This document shows, piece after piece, positions 49,216 through 61,265 of a stretch of 64,000 nucleotides of DNA; position 1 is the stretch's first letter; each line of letters opens with the position of its first letter. This DNA is from Tragulus kanchil (Eukaryota; Chordata; Mammalia; Artiodactyla; Tragulidae). A program made the position numbers and the translations under genes. The stretch lies in assembly GCA_022376925.1 (NCBI GenBank), contig JAIOJX010000004.1:123839123-123903122 (forward strand), in the 5' to 3' direction. A model generated the notes under the pieces. That model searched no databases. It saw only the letters and a list, made by a program, of their open reading frames with translations, and had not been told where the DNA came from.

Positions 49216-49886
49216 TCAGATATTAACAAAAATTAAGTGACTGTGGCTTTTTGTGTCTTCATATATCACTAGACCACTAACATCCCTCCCTTTTTCAGTT
49301 TCCATTTTGTATCTTTCAAAAGAAGGGTTAAATTTTGATTTCAGTCAATTAATTGTCATCTTATGGCAAATGACATCCTACAACATTTATTATATATTTT
49401 AATAAAATGAAATTTTCATATACCATATGCTTAAATATTTAAAAGTTGTAAATCAAGCAAACAAACTGCTAAATAAAATTAAATTGTTCTATCTTCTTTC
49501 TTACTTCCATCATAGTCTGGAAGGTCAGGTTTAAACTTCTATTTTGACTCCTTGGCATTCCGTGCCTCAGTCAAAAGCCTGGGAAGAACTGCCATTCTGT
49601 ATTCATATCTCCTGACTACTGACCTTCTTTCTTTCTTTTACCATGAATTTCTTCCTACACTGTGACAGCTTCTGGAGATACTATCAAAATTGACACATGA
49701 AATGAGCCATCACAAATGTCTTCCATGAACCAGGACTGTTCGAGGCATTGTGATATAGCAGTGAAGGACACAAAGTCCTTTCCATTATGGTACACAACTT
49801 CCGAACAGTGGTCAGGACTGGGGCAAGAATGAGATAGTCACTTCAATCCTTCAATTCTACATATGCAAATGTCAGGGATTTTAATC

Positions 49887-50350
49887 ATCAGTTTAGTTCA
49901 GTCACTCAGTCGTGTCCAGTGCTTTGCAGCTCCATGAATTTTGGCATGCCAGGCTTCCCTGTCCTTCACCATCTCCCAGAGCTTGATCAAACTTATGTCC
50001 ATTGATCCAGTGATACCATCCAACCAACTCATCTTTTGTTGTCCCTTTCTACCTCTGCCTTCTATTTTTCCCAGCATGGGGTCTTTTCCAATGAGGTGTT
50101 TCTTTGAATCAGGTAGCCAAAGTATAGGAGCTTCAGTATAAGTCCTTCCAATGAAAATTCAGGATTGATTTCCTTTAAGATTCACTAGTTTGATCTCTTT
50201 GCAGTCCAAGGGACACTCAAGAGGCTTCTTCAACACCACAGTTCAAAGGTATCAATTCTTCGTCACTCAGTTTTCTTTATGGTCCACATCTACACATAAC
50301 TACTGGGAAAACCATAGCTTTGACTATTCAGACTTTTGTCAGCAAAGTGA
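49887..50350 (-). mobile_element. BovB LINE 3' end, second copy
   Basis: Copy of the fragment at 48752-49215 produced by duplication 17. Confidence 0.92.
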
Positions 50351-51161
50351 TCAGATATTAACAAAAATTAAGTGACTGTGGCTTTTTGTGTCTTCATATA
50401 TCACTAGACCACTAACATCCCTCCCTTTTTCAGTTTCCATTTTGTATCTTTCAAAAGAAGGGTTAAATTTTGATTTCAGTCAATTAATTGTCATCTTATG
50501 GCAAATGACATCCTACAACATTTATTATATATTTTAATAAAATGAAATTTTCATATACCATATGCTTAAATATTTAAAAGTTGTAAATCAAGCAAACAAA
50601 CTGCTAAATAAAATTAAATTGTTCTATCTTCTTTCTTACTTCCATCATAGTCTGGAAGGTCAGGTTTAAACTTCTATTTTGACTCCTTGGCATTCCGTGC
50701 CTCAGTCAAAAGCCTGGGAAGAACTGCCATTCTGTATTCATATCTCCTGACTACTGACCTTCTTTCTTTCTTTTACCATGAATTTCTTCCTACACTGTGA
50801 CAGGTTTCACACACAAGTCCATGGAAATTCCAGCCTGCATATCCAAGCTCTGTGCACACCCAACTAATGGCCATCAATTGGCCACCCTGGACTGAAGTGC
50901 ATACACATCAGGGATGGAGTTTGCCTTGGGAGACTTATTGGAGATGTGCATATGGGCCCTTGTTGGCTTGGTGCCTTAGGGCAGAGAATTTCAGACTCCC
51001 AGGTACTCAGTAAACAGTCTATATTAAGGGAGGTAGAAGTGGGTGAATCCTCTTGACTTTGCAGATGCTCAGTCCTCGGACAAGGCAATAGCTGGAAAAG
51101 ACTAACAAGGCCTTCTAAAGTTCAGGGACCAGGGTCTTTGGGCAATATTGTCTTATAATAC

Positions 51162-51379
51162 AGCTACTGCTGCTTAGTCACTCAGTCATGTCTGACTCTG
51201 TGTAACCCTATGGACTGCAGCCCATAGGGCTCCCCTGCCTATGGGATTCTCCAGGCCAGAATACTGCAGTGGGCTGCCATGCCCTCTTCCAGGGAATCTT
51301 CCTGACACAAGGATCAAACCTGGGTCTCTTATACCTCCTGCATTGGCAGATGGGTCCTTTACTATTAGTGCTACCTGGG
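51162..51379 (-). mobile_element. Bov-tA SINE
   Basis: Minus-strand SINE: tactgctgcttagtcactca, tgactctgtgtaaccctatg, gggattctccaggccagaat, ttcctgacacaaggatcaaa, and attagtgctacctggga (head). Repeated at 52249-52466. Confidence 0.9.
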
Positions 51380-51465
51380 AATATATCACTTTGCTGTATA
51401 GTAGAAATTAACACATTGTAAATCACCTATAGTTCAACAAAATAATTTTAAAAATAAAAGAAGCA
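51380..51465 (+). mobile_element. L1 3' terminus fragment
   Basis: Plus-strand L1 end: tatcactttgctgtatagta, gaaattaacacattgtaaat, cacctatagttcaacaaaat, then an A-rich tail. The SINE next to it may have been inserted into it. Repeated at 52467-52552. Confidence 0.7.
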
Positions 51466-52248
51466 TACATACACATACAACAGAGATGGGAAAATAGAAA
51501 TATATGAAAATCCAAGGGAATTTCCAAAAAGAAATTCATTTTTGAATCTGTCAAAATGTTTTATGATGTTTTTAAATCGATTTTTATAGATAAGATTGAC
51601 ATATTTTTTTCTGTATAGTCTTGATTTTGATTCTAAGCTACATTAACCTACTTAATCTTTTGGAAGAATACTCTTACATTTTCATTTATCTGGAAAACTT
51701 TCTAGACATTTGGAATAATCTGGTTCTTGAGAATTTAGTAAAACTTCTCTGTAAAAAAAGTTCAAGGGACCTTCAGACACAGTCTTTCAATGTATAGTCT
51801 TGGAAAATATTCTAGACATGTGATTCATATCTCCTGACTACTGACCTTCTTTCTTTCTTTTACCATGAATTTCTTCCTACACTGTGACAGGTTTCACACA
51901 CAAGTCCATGGAAATTCCAGCCTGCATATCCAAGCTCTGTGCACACCCAACTAATGGCCATCAATTGGCCACCCTGGACTGAAGTGCATACACATCAGGG
52001 ATGGAGTTTGCCTTGGGAGACTTATTGGAGATGTGCATATGGGCCCTTGTTGGCTTGGTGCCTTAGGGCAGAGAATTTCAGACTCCCAGGTACTCAGTAA
52101 ACAGTCTATATTAAGGGAGGTAGAAGTGGGTGAATCCTCTTGACTTTGCAGATGCTCAGTCCTCGGACAAGGCAATAGCTGGAAAAGACTAACAAGGCCT
52201 TCTAAAGTTCAGGGACCAGGGTCTTTGGGCAATATTGTCTTATAATAC

Positions 52249-52552
52249 AGCTACTGCTGCTTAGTCACTCAGTCATGTCTGACTCTGTGTAACCCTATGG
52301 ACTGCAGCCCATAGGGCTCCCCTGCCTATGGGATTCTCCAGGCCAGAATACTGCAGTGGGCTGCCATGCCCTCTTCCAGGGAATCTTCCTGACACAAGGA
52401 TCAAACCTGGGTCTCTTATACCTCCTGCATTGGCAGATGGGTCCTTTACTATTAGTGCTACCTGGGAATATATCACTTTGCTGTATAGTAGAAATTAACA
52501 CATTGTAAATCACCTATAGTTCAACAAAATAATTTTAAAAATAAAAGAAGCA
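52249..52552. mobile_element. Bov-tA SINE plus L1 end, second copies
   Basis: Second copies, by duplication 18, of the minus-strand SINE (52249-52466) and the plus-strand L1 terminus (52467-52552). Confidence 0.85.
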
Positions 52553-52929
52553 TACATACACATACAACAGAGATGGGAAAATAGAAATATATGAAAATCC
52601 AAGGGAATTTCCAAAAAGAAATTCATTTTTGAATCTGTCAAAATGTTTTATGATGTTTTTAAATCGATTTTTATAGATAAGATTGACATATTTTTTTCTG
52701 TATAGTCTTGATTTTGATTCTAAGCTACATTAACCTACTTAATCTTTTGGAAGAATACTCTTACATTTTCATTTATCTGGAAAACTTTCTAGACATTTGG
52801 AATAATCTGGTTCTTGAGAATTTAGTAAAACTTCTCTGTAAAAAAAGTTCAAGGGACCTTCAGACACAGTGATCAAAATATTCAAATGTTCACTGATTGA
52901 CAACTACTCTGAGTTCATTACTGAAAGTA

Positions 52930-53150
52930 AGTATGAAAGTGTTGGTCGCTCAGTCATATGTGACTCTTTTTTGATTCCACGGACTTTATGTAGCCTGACA
53001 GACACCTCTATCTATGGAATTCTCTGGGCAATACTCCTGGAGTGAGTTTCCATTCCCTTCTCCAGGGGATCTTCCCAATCCAGGGATTAAATCAGGGTCT
53101 CTCACATGTGCAGGAAGATTCTTTACCATTTAAGTCATCAGTGAAGCCCA
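52930..53150 (-). mobile_element. Bov-tA SINE, diverged
   Basis: Minus-strand SINE: gtatgaaagtgttggtcgct, cagtcatatgtgactctttt, ttcccttctccaggggatct, tcccaatccagggattaaat, and taagtcatcagtgaagccca. Several internal changes mark it as old. Not in a duplication. Confidence 0.88.
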
Positions 53151-53461
53151 CATTGCTAGGATAGTGTAATTAACCAATTTGTAAACTCTTAAGATTATCC
53201 TAGTCATGACCAAAATTTTGTAATGTTTTTCCCTTCTTTAGATTCTCCTCTCTTTAAGATCTTTTGCTTCATGTGGTCTCAAAATCATATTTTCGTATAA
53301 TCTAAATAATCTCTCCAAATTGAGGGCATTTCTGCTACCATTGAAAACACTAAATTTTAATAATTATACTTTGTTTCTTTTAACTACCTTCTTTATTTAG
53401 AAATAACATCAGTACCTGGAATGAGTGAGCTCAATTGATCCATACTAACAAAAATGAATTT

Positions 53462-53507
<46 letters not shown>

Positions 53508-53508
53508 C
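53462..53508 (+). repeat. (CT)n(CA)n compound microsatellite
   Basis: About 12 CT units followed directly by about 11 CA units. A typical polymorphic mammalian dinucleotide repeat. Confidence 0.95.
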
Positions 53509-54093
53509 ATAGTTAGAACCAATGATTATTGGAAAGAAAATGTATATATATTTTTTCCTCTTCTTTAGTTAAATAGGACTGTACTATTCCAACAGAGAAA
53601 CTGTTTTTATTTTTAAGCTATAGTGACAATTTTGGCATAATCATATATCAAGTAGTTACCTCAGGATAGATTGTGTACATAATATTAAAAAAGTTCTGTT
53701 CTCTCCTCAAAGAGCTAATGTTCTAAAAGTTTAAGGAGGGATAAAGAACATAAACAAACATGGACAGGCATGGATTCAAACTCAGCAGAAACTATCCTTA
53801 TTATAGTTTCCTTTTCCATTCCCTTCCAAATTGTATACAAACAGACTTTTTGGCATGTAAATTCATGTCATTGTTTAAATTGGCAGTTGGAGGAATTGCT
53901 CATCCCAGCTCCACCTCTTTGGGGCCTAGTGACAGACAGTCCCGTCTTGGGTGGCCTTCCCATGAGGAAAGTGTTTCAAACAGACAGGAGACCAGAAGCT
54001 GCCCTGTGATCCACAGCCAGGGAACTTTCCAGAGGCAGTTCTGTGATAAATCCATCTCTGATAGCTGGATTTCAGACTCCATAGTAGAAAGAA

Positions 54094-54340
54094 GGGCTAT
54101 CCTGTTAGCTCACTGGTAAATAATCTGCCTGCAAAGCAGGAGACCCCAGTTTGATTCCTGGGTCAGGAAGATTCCCCTGAAGAAGGGATAGGCTACCAAC
54201 TCCAGTATTCTTGGGCATCCCTGGTAGCTCAGATGGTAAAGAATCTGCCTGCAGGAGACCTGGGTTCAATCCCTTGGTTGGGAAGATCTCCTGGAGAAGG
54301 GAATGGCTACCCACTCCAGTATTCTTGCCTGGAGAATTAG
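54094..54340 (+). mobile_element. Dimeric tRNA-Glu SINE
   Basis: Two tRNA-Glu-derived heads in tandem on the plus strand: monomer 1 at about 54094-54211 (gctatcctgttagctcactg; ggtcaggaagattcccctga) and monomer 2 at about 54212-54340 (gcatccctggtagctcagat; ggttgggaagatctcctgga). Each ends in ccagtattctt. No BovA tail follows. Repeated at 55188-55434. Confidence 0.85.
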
Positions 54341-55187
54341 AAAGAAAACTTGTCCAGTGCCTCATAAAGCATGTTTATTTAACATTCTTGCCAACAATAT
54401 TTTAAGAGTTATACTTGGAATGTTGATGAACTTTTTAAAGAACACTGAAGGTTTTCCCTGGAGCAAGCAAAATAATGGGCAGAAAATCATCCAGCATACT
54501 GAAAGGGGTTCAGAATGAAAGGGGTTCATAGGAAGATTTGATAAGGAGGAAGAGGTAAGGGACAAAAAGGACAGGTATTTCTCTAACCTGAAATATTTGT
54601 TATGATAAGATCAACCCAAAATTAAGTCTATTGTCTTAAGTTGAGGCTGTGGGCCTAGAAAGGCCTTTACACCAGAATGTCTCACCTAGCCAGGAGATTA
54701 TCCCCTGGCTAATCTCATGTTGTGGGTGTAGGACTGGAATGCCTTTATGACCTTAAGCTATTGTTTCGATAACCGACTGGAAAATACAAACTGTTCTCTC
54801 CTCAAAGAGCTGATGTTCTAAAAGTTTAAGGAGGGATAAAGAACATAAACAAACATGGACAGGCATGGATTCAAACTCAGCAGAAACTATCCTTATTATA
54901 GTTTCCTTTTCCATTCCCTTCCAAATTGTATACAAACAGACTTTTTGGCATGTAAATTCATGTCATTGTTTAAATTGGCAGTTGGAGGAATTGCTCATCC
55001 CAGCTCCACCTCTTTGGGGCCTAGTGACAGACAGTCCCGTCTTGGGTGGCCTTCCCATGAGGAAAGTGTTTCAAACAGACAGGAGACCAGAAGCTGCCCT
55101 GTGATCCACAGCCAGGAACTTTCCAGAGGCAGTTCTGTGATAAATCCATCTCTGATAGCTGGATTTCAGACTCCATAGTAGAAAGAA

Positions 55188-55434
55188 GGGCTATCCTGTT
55201 AGCTCACTGGTAAATAATCTGCCTGCAAAGCAGGAGACCCCAGTTTGATTCCTGGGTCAGGAAGATTCCCCTGAAGAAGGGATAGGCTACCAACTCCAGT
55301 ATTCTTGGGCATCCCTGGTAGCTCAGATGGTAAAGAATCTGCCTGCAGGAGACCTGGGTTCAATCCCTTGGTTGGGAAGATCTCCTGGAGAAGGGAATGG
55401 CTACCCACTCCAGTATTCTTGCCTGGAGAATTAG
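55188..55434 (+). mobile_element. Dimeric tRNA-Glu SINE, second copy
   Basis: Copy of the element at 54094-54340 produced by duplication 19. Confidence 0.85.
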
Positions 55435-55682
55435 AAAGAAAACTTGTCCAGTGCCTCATAAAGCATGTTTATTTAACATTCTTGCCAACAATATTTTAAG
55501 AGTTATACTTGGAATGTTGATGAACTTTTTAAAGAACACTGAAGGTTTTCCCTGGAGCAAGCAAAATAATGGGCAGAAAATCATCCAGCATACTGAAAGG
55601 GGTTCAGAATGAAAGGGGTTCATAGGAAGATTTGATAAGGAGGAAGAGGTAAGGGACAAAAAGGACAGGTATTTCTCTAACC

Positions 55683-56080
55683 TGAAATATTTGTTATGAT
55701 AAGATCAACCCAAAATTAAGTCTATTGTCTTAAGTTGAGGCTGTGGGCCTAGAAAGGCCTTTACACCAGAATGTCTCACCTAGCCAGGAGATTATCCCCT
55801 GGCTAATCTCATGTTGTGGGTGTAGGACTGGAATGCCTTTATGACCTTAAGCTATTGTTTCGATAACCGACTGGAAAATACAAATTGTCATGCCTAAACT
55901 GGCAAAGCGGGGATACTCGTCTATCCCTCCTCCAGTGTCTATGCTGGAAGCTTTTCCCTATCATTTCTTACTTTAATAAACTTTTCACTGCATGAAGCAC
56001 AAAGTTCTGAGTGACCATCGCCGAGTCTTGTGATCCGAGTGCGAATTCTTCTCCATTGGAGATTAAGAATCTGACGCCAT
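55683..56080 (+). mobile_element. Probable solo LTR of an endogenous retrovirus
   Basis: About 400 bases with LTR-like layout: a U3-like left part, then ccctcctccagtgtctatgc, a polyadenylation signal AATAAA at 55975-55980, and a CpG-bearing right part (tgaccatcgccgagtcttgt; gatccgagtgcgaattcttc) like a U5. No gag, pol or env sequence adjoins. The ends and a target-site duplication could not be fixed, and the family is not named. The left half also appears at 54589-54790, where duplication 19 cuts it off. Confidence 0.5.
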
Positions 56081-57010
56081 TCACAGTAACCTTACTGTCA
56101 TCTGTCACCTATCAATACAAGGATGTGGCAGGTAGTGCTCATTTTTTTCTCCCTGTGCTCAAGGAAGGGAACTGCCTTCTAATGACCTGTGAGAAGTTCT
56201 GCTGAAAGGAAAAGAAAAATCTAAGATTCAACGTCCCTCCCGGGCATAAATTGATCATAACATTATTTACATTGATCTCCTTAAATATAATGCACCTAGA
56301 AACAGTGAGAACACTGTTCTCCACGCTCACGTCTCCTTGAATTAGTCTGAATTAAACCTTTAACTGGACTAAGGGCTGGTATGCATTTTCCAGCTCATGC
56401 CTTTAATAAAACCTTCATATATTTTTATTGGAGAACACTAGAGGGAAACACAAGCCTTGTGCCAGAGGGCCTGAATGTAGAACCCTAGAAGGAGGACAAT
56501 GATTAAAAGAAAAGTTGGCAGTTGAAGAAATGTATGACCTAGAAGAGAGACCTATTTCTTCTGGATAACTACATCTCTGAAGGCTTACAAGAAGAAACTG
56601 AAAAACATGCCCATTAGAAGCTTTGTGACATTGGTTCACAAGTACCACTGGTTTGGTGTCCAGGAAAAATGTGTAGCACAATCTGAGAGAACATTGCTCT
56701 GTACTGCTGGATAGCACACTCTCTGGTTCTAGTGCCTTGAGTCTCCAGCATACATAGGACTACTCTGGTACTTTTAGTTTGCAACTGACAGCAGCAATAG
56801 CCATAGAAATTATTGTGGAGAACGAGGCAATGTCCAGAGACACTAACTTATTGCTTCACAGTCATGTTTTCTCCACCTTATTCAGTCTTACTGCAATTAA
56901 GTGAGACTTTGTAACTACTTCTGACCAATACATGTGAGCAGGGGTGACCTGTTTACTTTTGGGTCAAAGCATTCAAGAGCCACGGTAAGGCCTTTCAGTA
57001 TTCCTTTTCC
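56081..57010. other. No gene seen
   Basis: Unduplicated sequence with only short open frames (longest 100 codons on the minus strand at 56415-56717, no recognised product). No clear repeat named. Confidence 0.45.
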
Positions 57011-57021
57011 TACATTATTCT

Positions 57022-57052
<31 letters not shown>

Positions 57053-57055
57053 CTT
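57011..57055 (-). mobile_element. Poly-A-only retro-insertion (poly-T on + strand) with target-site duplication
   Basis: The 12-base string tacattattctt lies at 57011-57022 and again at 57044-57055, with about 21 T residues between. This is the mirror image of the structure at 14945-14981. It fits a minus-strand retro-insertion consisting of a tail alone. A slippage origin does not readily explain the 12-base flanking repeat. Confidence 0.65.
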
Positions 57056-57797
57056 CAGGCCACTTGTTGAGATGGAAACATGATGAAAGGTGAAAACTTT
57101 GCTAGATTTGACTTCCAAGTCACAAGTTGCAGGGGAGCTGCTGAGGAGGGCTGTCATATCTCCAGTGAACTTGGCCTGAGTTTTGAATAAGAGCAAGCTT
57201 TTACCTGCAATGTCACTAAGATTTCAGAATGAGTTTGTTACTATAATGTAACTTCCTTTAATGTAACTGAAATAAGGAGACCATACCAATAGGAGGGAAT
57301 GAAAGTTTAGATGCCACATGATAGGCAGCAAAATGTGTTCATGAGACATTTATAAAGATACTTAGAACACTTTTTAGAAACTTTATATAAATAACAAATA
57401 GGTTACAATTTGCAAAATAAAGGTTATTATTGTTTATATAATCTTTCATCTTAACTTCATTATGTTGTGTATTAGAAATGACAGAGACCTCAGACATGGC
57501 TTTTCCATTTCCCTTATTTTATATATGTATCCCTTAGAGCCAAAGTTTGCAAAGTTGCTTGCTTAAGCTCACTTAGCAAACTACTGACAGGGAGAAAGTG
57601 GGATGAAGGTAGCCTGAGAGCCTGTTAGGTACTAGTAAGGCATAGTGAGGCCCTTTACAGATTGCCTCATTCCAAATGCTCCGAGGTTGTTAGTACTACT
57701 TCTTCGATGGTCTTACAGCATTTGTTTGATTTATACAATTGTACTTATACTCCATTGCAATTAGGTGTGAATTCCACAGAAACACAAAGGATCGTTA

Positions 57798-58200
57798 AGA
57801 AACTACCACAAGCAACTATATGCTAATAAAATGGACAACCTAGAAGAAATGGACAAATTTTTAGAAAGGTACAACTTTCCAAGACTGAAACAGGAAGAAA
57901 GAGAAAACATGAAGGACTAATCATAAGTACTGCAATCGAAACTGTGATTTAAAGAGTTCCAACAAACAAACAAAAGTCCAGAGCCAGATGGTTTCTAAGC
58001 ATTCCACCAAATACTTAGAGAATAATTAATATCTATCTTTCTCAAACTATTCAAAAAAGCTGCAGAGGATGGAACACTCCCAAGCTCATTCTATAAAGCC
58101 ATCATCAACTCTAAAACTAAAAGCACACAAAGATATCACACACACACAAAATTATAGGCCAGTAATGCTGATTAACACAGATATAAAAATCTCTATTATA
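57798..58200 (+). mobile_element. L1 ORF2 fragment (RT region)
   Basis: Plus-strand L1 ORF2 piece: gcaactatatgctaataaaa, tggacaacctagaagaaatg, tttccaagactgaaacagga, caaaagtccagagccagatg, ggaacactcccaagctcatt and attataggccagtaatgctg follow the family order just upstream of the reverse transcriptase core. Truncated at both ends and full of stops. Repeated at 58936-59338 and, in part, at 60309-60403. Confidence 0.85.
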
Positions 58201-58935
58201 TGAGGGAAAGAGGGCTGAATTACAAAGCTCTTTTCACATTATGTAATATGAGGTTATTGAGATTAAATATATCTTTACTGCAATATATTTGGTCGGTCAA
58301 AAATTTTGACCAAAAATCTTGATAAGATAAATTTGCTTTTACCTGCAATGTCACTAAGATTTCAGAATGAGTTTGTTACTATAATGTAACTTCCTTTAAT
58401 GTAACTGAAATAAGGAGACCATACCAATAGGAGGGAATGAAAGTTTAGATGCCACATGATAGGCAGCAAAATGTGTTCATGAGACATTTATAAAGATACT
58501 TAGAACACTTTTTAGAAACTTTATATAAATAACAAATAGGTTACAATTTGCAAAATAAAGGTTATTATTGTTTATATAATCTTTCATCTTAACTTCATTA
58601 TGTTGTGTATTAGAAATGACAGAGACCTCAGACATGGCTTTTCCATTTCCCTTATTTTATATATGTATCCCTTAGAGCCAAAGTTTGCAAAGTTGCTTGC
58701 TTAAGCTCACTTAGCAAACTACTGACAGGGAGAAAGTGGGATGAAGGTAGCCTGAGAGCCTGTTAGGTACTAGTAAGGCATAGTGAGGCCCTTTACAGAT
58801 TGCCTCATTCCAAATGCTCCGAGGTTGTTAGTACTACTTCTTCGATGGTCTTACAGCATTTGTTTGATTTATACAATTGTACTTATACTCCATTGCAATT
58901 AGGTGTGAATTCCACAGAAACACAAAGGATCGTTA

Positions 58936-59338
58936 AGAAACTACCACAAGCAACTATATGCTAATAAAATGGACAACCTAGAAGAAATGGACAAATTTTT
59001 AGAAAGGTACAACTTTCCAAGACTGAAACAGGAAGAAAGAGAAAACATGAAGGACTAATCATAAGTACTGCAATCGAAACTGTGATTTAAAGAGTTCCAA
59101 CAAACAAACAAAAGTCCAGAGCCAGATGGTTTCTAAGCATTCCACCAAATACTTAGAGAATAATTAATATCTATCTTTCTCAAACTATTCAAAAAAGCTG
59201 CAGAGGATGGAACACTCCCAAGCTCATTCTATAAAGCCATCATCAACTCTAAAACTAAAAGCACACAAAGATATCACACACACACAAAATTATAGGCCAG
59301 TAATGCTGATTAACACAGATATAAAAATCTCTATTATA
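58936..59338 (+). mobile_element. L1 ORF2 fragment, second copy
   Basis: Copy of the fragment at 57798-58200 by duplication 20. A third partial copy (60309-60403) comes from duplication 21. Confidence 0.85.
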
Positions 59339-59871
59339 TGAGGGAAAGAGGGGCTGAATTACAAAGCTCTTTTTCACATTATGTAATATGAGGTTATTGA
59401 GATTAAATATATCTTTACTGCAATATATTTGGTCGGTCAAAAATTTTGACCAAAAATCTTGATAAGATAAATTTGCTTTGAGTTATCTCTGCCTAGTCAA
59501 ACAGAATTTACATTCTCATATCTTCCAAATAAAACCGTCATATTGAAATTAGGAAAATATAGACTTCCAAATTAGTGTCTGTCCCCTTTAAGAAAAGACA
59601 GACTCTAATAGACATAGTTATGCTAATATAGACTATTGGATTACTTCTTTCCATTTCATTTACTCTGACTGAGTTAATTTGATATACCCTTAGTTGAGAT
59701 AGCACGGTGTACCCAGCAAAATAAACAATATTATATAGGATTGGACATAACCCACAGATACCATGCAGACAAAATCAAAAATAATAACAGAAGATGATTT
59801 CTTACTCTCACATGACATTTGGAATAGTACCTTCCTTGTCTTTAAAAAATGGTTGTATAACCTACATATGC

Positions 59872-60299
59872 ATCACTGTAAATAGCTGAGGAAAGAAGAG
59901 AAGCCAAAGGCAAAGGAGAAAGGGAAAGATATGCCCAACTGAATGCAGAGTTCCAGCAAACAGCTAGAAGAGATAAGAAAGCCTTATGTGAACAGTGCCA
60001 ATATATAGAGGAAAACCACTGAATGCAGAAGACTAAAGATATCTTCAAGAAAATTGGAGATATCAAGAGAACATTTCATGCAAGAATGGGCATGATGGCC
60101 GCTGGATTCATTCTATGATGGCCCACACCCTGTCTGTGGAGTGTACTTTCTGTGAATCTGAATAAATCCATTTCTTACCTAAAAAAAAAAAAAGAATGGG
60201 AACGATAAAGGACAAAAATGGTAATAACCTAACAGAAACAGAACAGATTAAGAAAACATGGCAAGAACACATAGAAGAAGTAGACAAAGCTTTTATTGA
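59872..60299 (+). mobile_element. BovB LINE, interrupted copy
   Basis: Plus-strand BovB segment upstream of the RT: agaagccaaaggcaaaggag, aggaaaaccactgaatgcag, cttcaagaaaattggagata, tcaagagaacatttcatgca, gataaaggacaaaaatgg. It contains a nested mRNA 3'-end insertion at 60091-60191. Cut by the duplication join. Confidence 0.9.
60082..60200 (+). mobile_element. Retro-inserted mRNA 3' end inside BovB
   Basis: A foreign 90-base segment (60091-60180) followed by a poly-A run, flanked by the 9-base target-site duplication aagaatggg (60082-60090 and 60192-60200). Family BovB continues on both sides. The segment has AATAAA at 60161-60166, 14 bases before the A-run, the expected spacing for a polyadenylated mRNA end. 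The source gene was not recognised (segment contains cacaccctgtctgtggagtg). A 5'-truncated processed pseudogene is the best reading. Duplicated at 61147-61265. Confidence 0.75.
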
Positions 60300-61146
60300 A
60301 AACATAACCAACTCTAAAACTAAAAGCACACAAAGATATCACACACACACAAAATTATAGGCCAGTAATGCTGATTAACACAGATATAAAAATCTCTATT
60401 ATATGAGGGAAAGAGGGGCTGAATTACAAAGCTCTTTTTCACATTATGTAATATGAGGTTATTGAGATTAAATATATCTTTACTGCAATATATTTGGTCG
60501 GTCAAAAATTTTGACCAAAAATCTTGATAAGATAAATTTGCTTTGAGTTATCTCTGCCTAGTCAAACAGAATTTACATTCTCATATCTTCCAAATAAAAC
60601 CGTCATATTGAAATTAGGAAAATATAGACTTCCAAATTAGTGTCTGTCCCCTTTAAGAAAAGACAGACTCTAATAGACATAGTTATGCTAATATAGACTA
60701 TTGGATTACTTCTTTCCATTTCATTTACTCTGACTGAGTTAATTTGATATACCCTTAGTTGAGATAGCACGGTGTACCCAGCAAAATAAACAATATTATA
60801 TAGGATTGGACATAACCCACAGATACCATGCAGACAAAATCAAAAATAATAACAGAAGATGATTTCTTACTCTCACATGACATTTGGAATAGTACCTTCC
60901 TTGTCTTTAAAAAATGGTTGTATAACCTACATATGCATCACTGTAAATAGCTGAGGAAAGAAGAGAAGCCAAAGGCAAAGGAGAAAGGGAAAGATATGCC
61001 CAACTGAATGCAGAGTTCCAGCAAACAGCTAGAAGAGATAAGAAAGCCTTATGTGAACAGTGCCAATATATAGAGGAAAACCACTGAATGCAGAAGACTA
61101 AAGATATCTTCAAGAAAATTGGAGATATCAAGAGAACATTTCATGC

Positions 61147-61265
61147 AAGAATGGGCATGATGGCCGCTGGATTCATTCTATGATGGCCCACACCCTGTCT
61201 GTGGAGTGTACTTTCTGTGAATCTGAATAAATCCATTTCTTACCTAAAAAAAAAAAAAGAATGGG
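61147..61265 (+). mobile_element. Retro-inserted mRNA 3' end, second copy
   Basis: Copy of the nested insertion at 60082-60200 produced by duplication 21, with the same aagaatggg flanks and AATAAA. Confidence 0.75.

Larger units (their letters stand above)
48533..50803 (+). repeat. Direct duplication 17 (48533-49668 and 49668-50803)
   Basis: Offset exactly 1,135. The copies abut at a shared g. I saw no difference between the copies in the parts compared. The unit holds a minus-strand BovB 3' end. Its last 68 bases occur a third time in duplication 18. Confidence 0.97.
50736..52870 (+). repeat. Direct duplication 18 (50736-51783 and 51823-52870)
   Basis: Offset exactly 1,087. A 39-base spacer (51784-51822) holds tgtatagtcttg and ttctagacat, pieces that look like scrambled repeats of sequence 60-190 bases upstream. 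The unit contains a minus-strand SINE and an L1 end. Confidence 0.96.
53696..55884 (+). repeat. Direct duplication 19 (53696-54790 and 54791-55884)
   Basis: Offset 1,095 falling to 1,094; copies abut. Differences seen: agctaatg versus agctgatg 20 bases from the left edge and ccagggaact versus ccaggaact inside. The unit contains a dimeric SINE and the left half of a probable LTR. Confidence 0.96.
57197..59479 (+). repeat. Direct duplication 20 (57197-58339 and 58335-59479)
   Basis: Offset 1,138 rising to 1,140; copies meet on the shared gcttt. The two extra bases in copy 2 are in homopolymers near the right edge (gagggctg versus gaggggctg; ctcttttcac versus ctctttttcac). The unit holds an L1 ORF2 fragment. 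Its last 235 bases occur three times. Confidence 0.96.

Noticed and set aside
48533..50803. Recent true segmental duplication, since copies look identical
   Set aside because: Identity alone would allow it, but it shares size, orientation and joint type with 21 other pairs.
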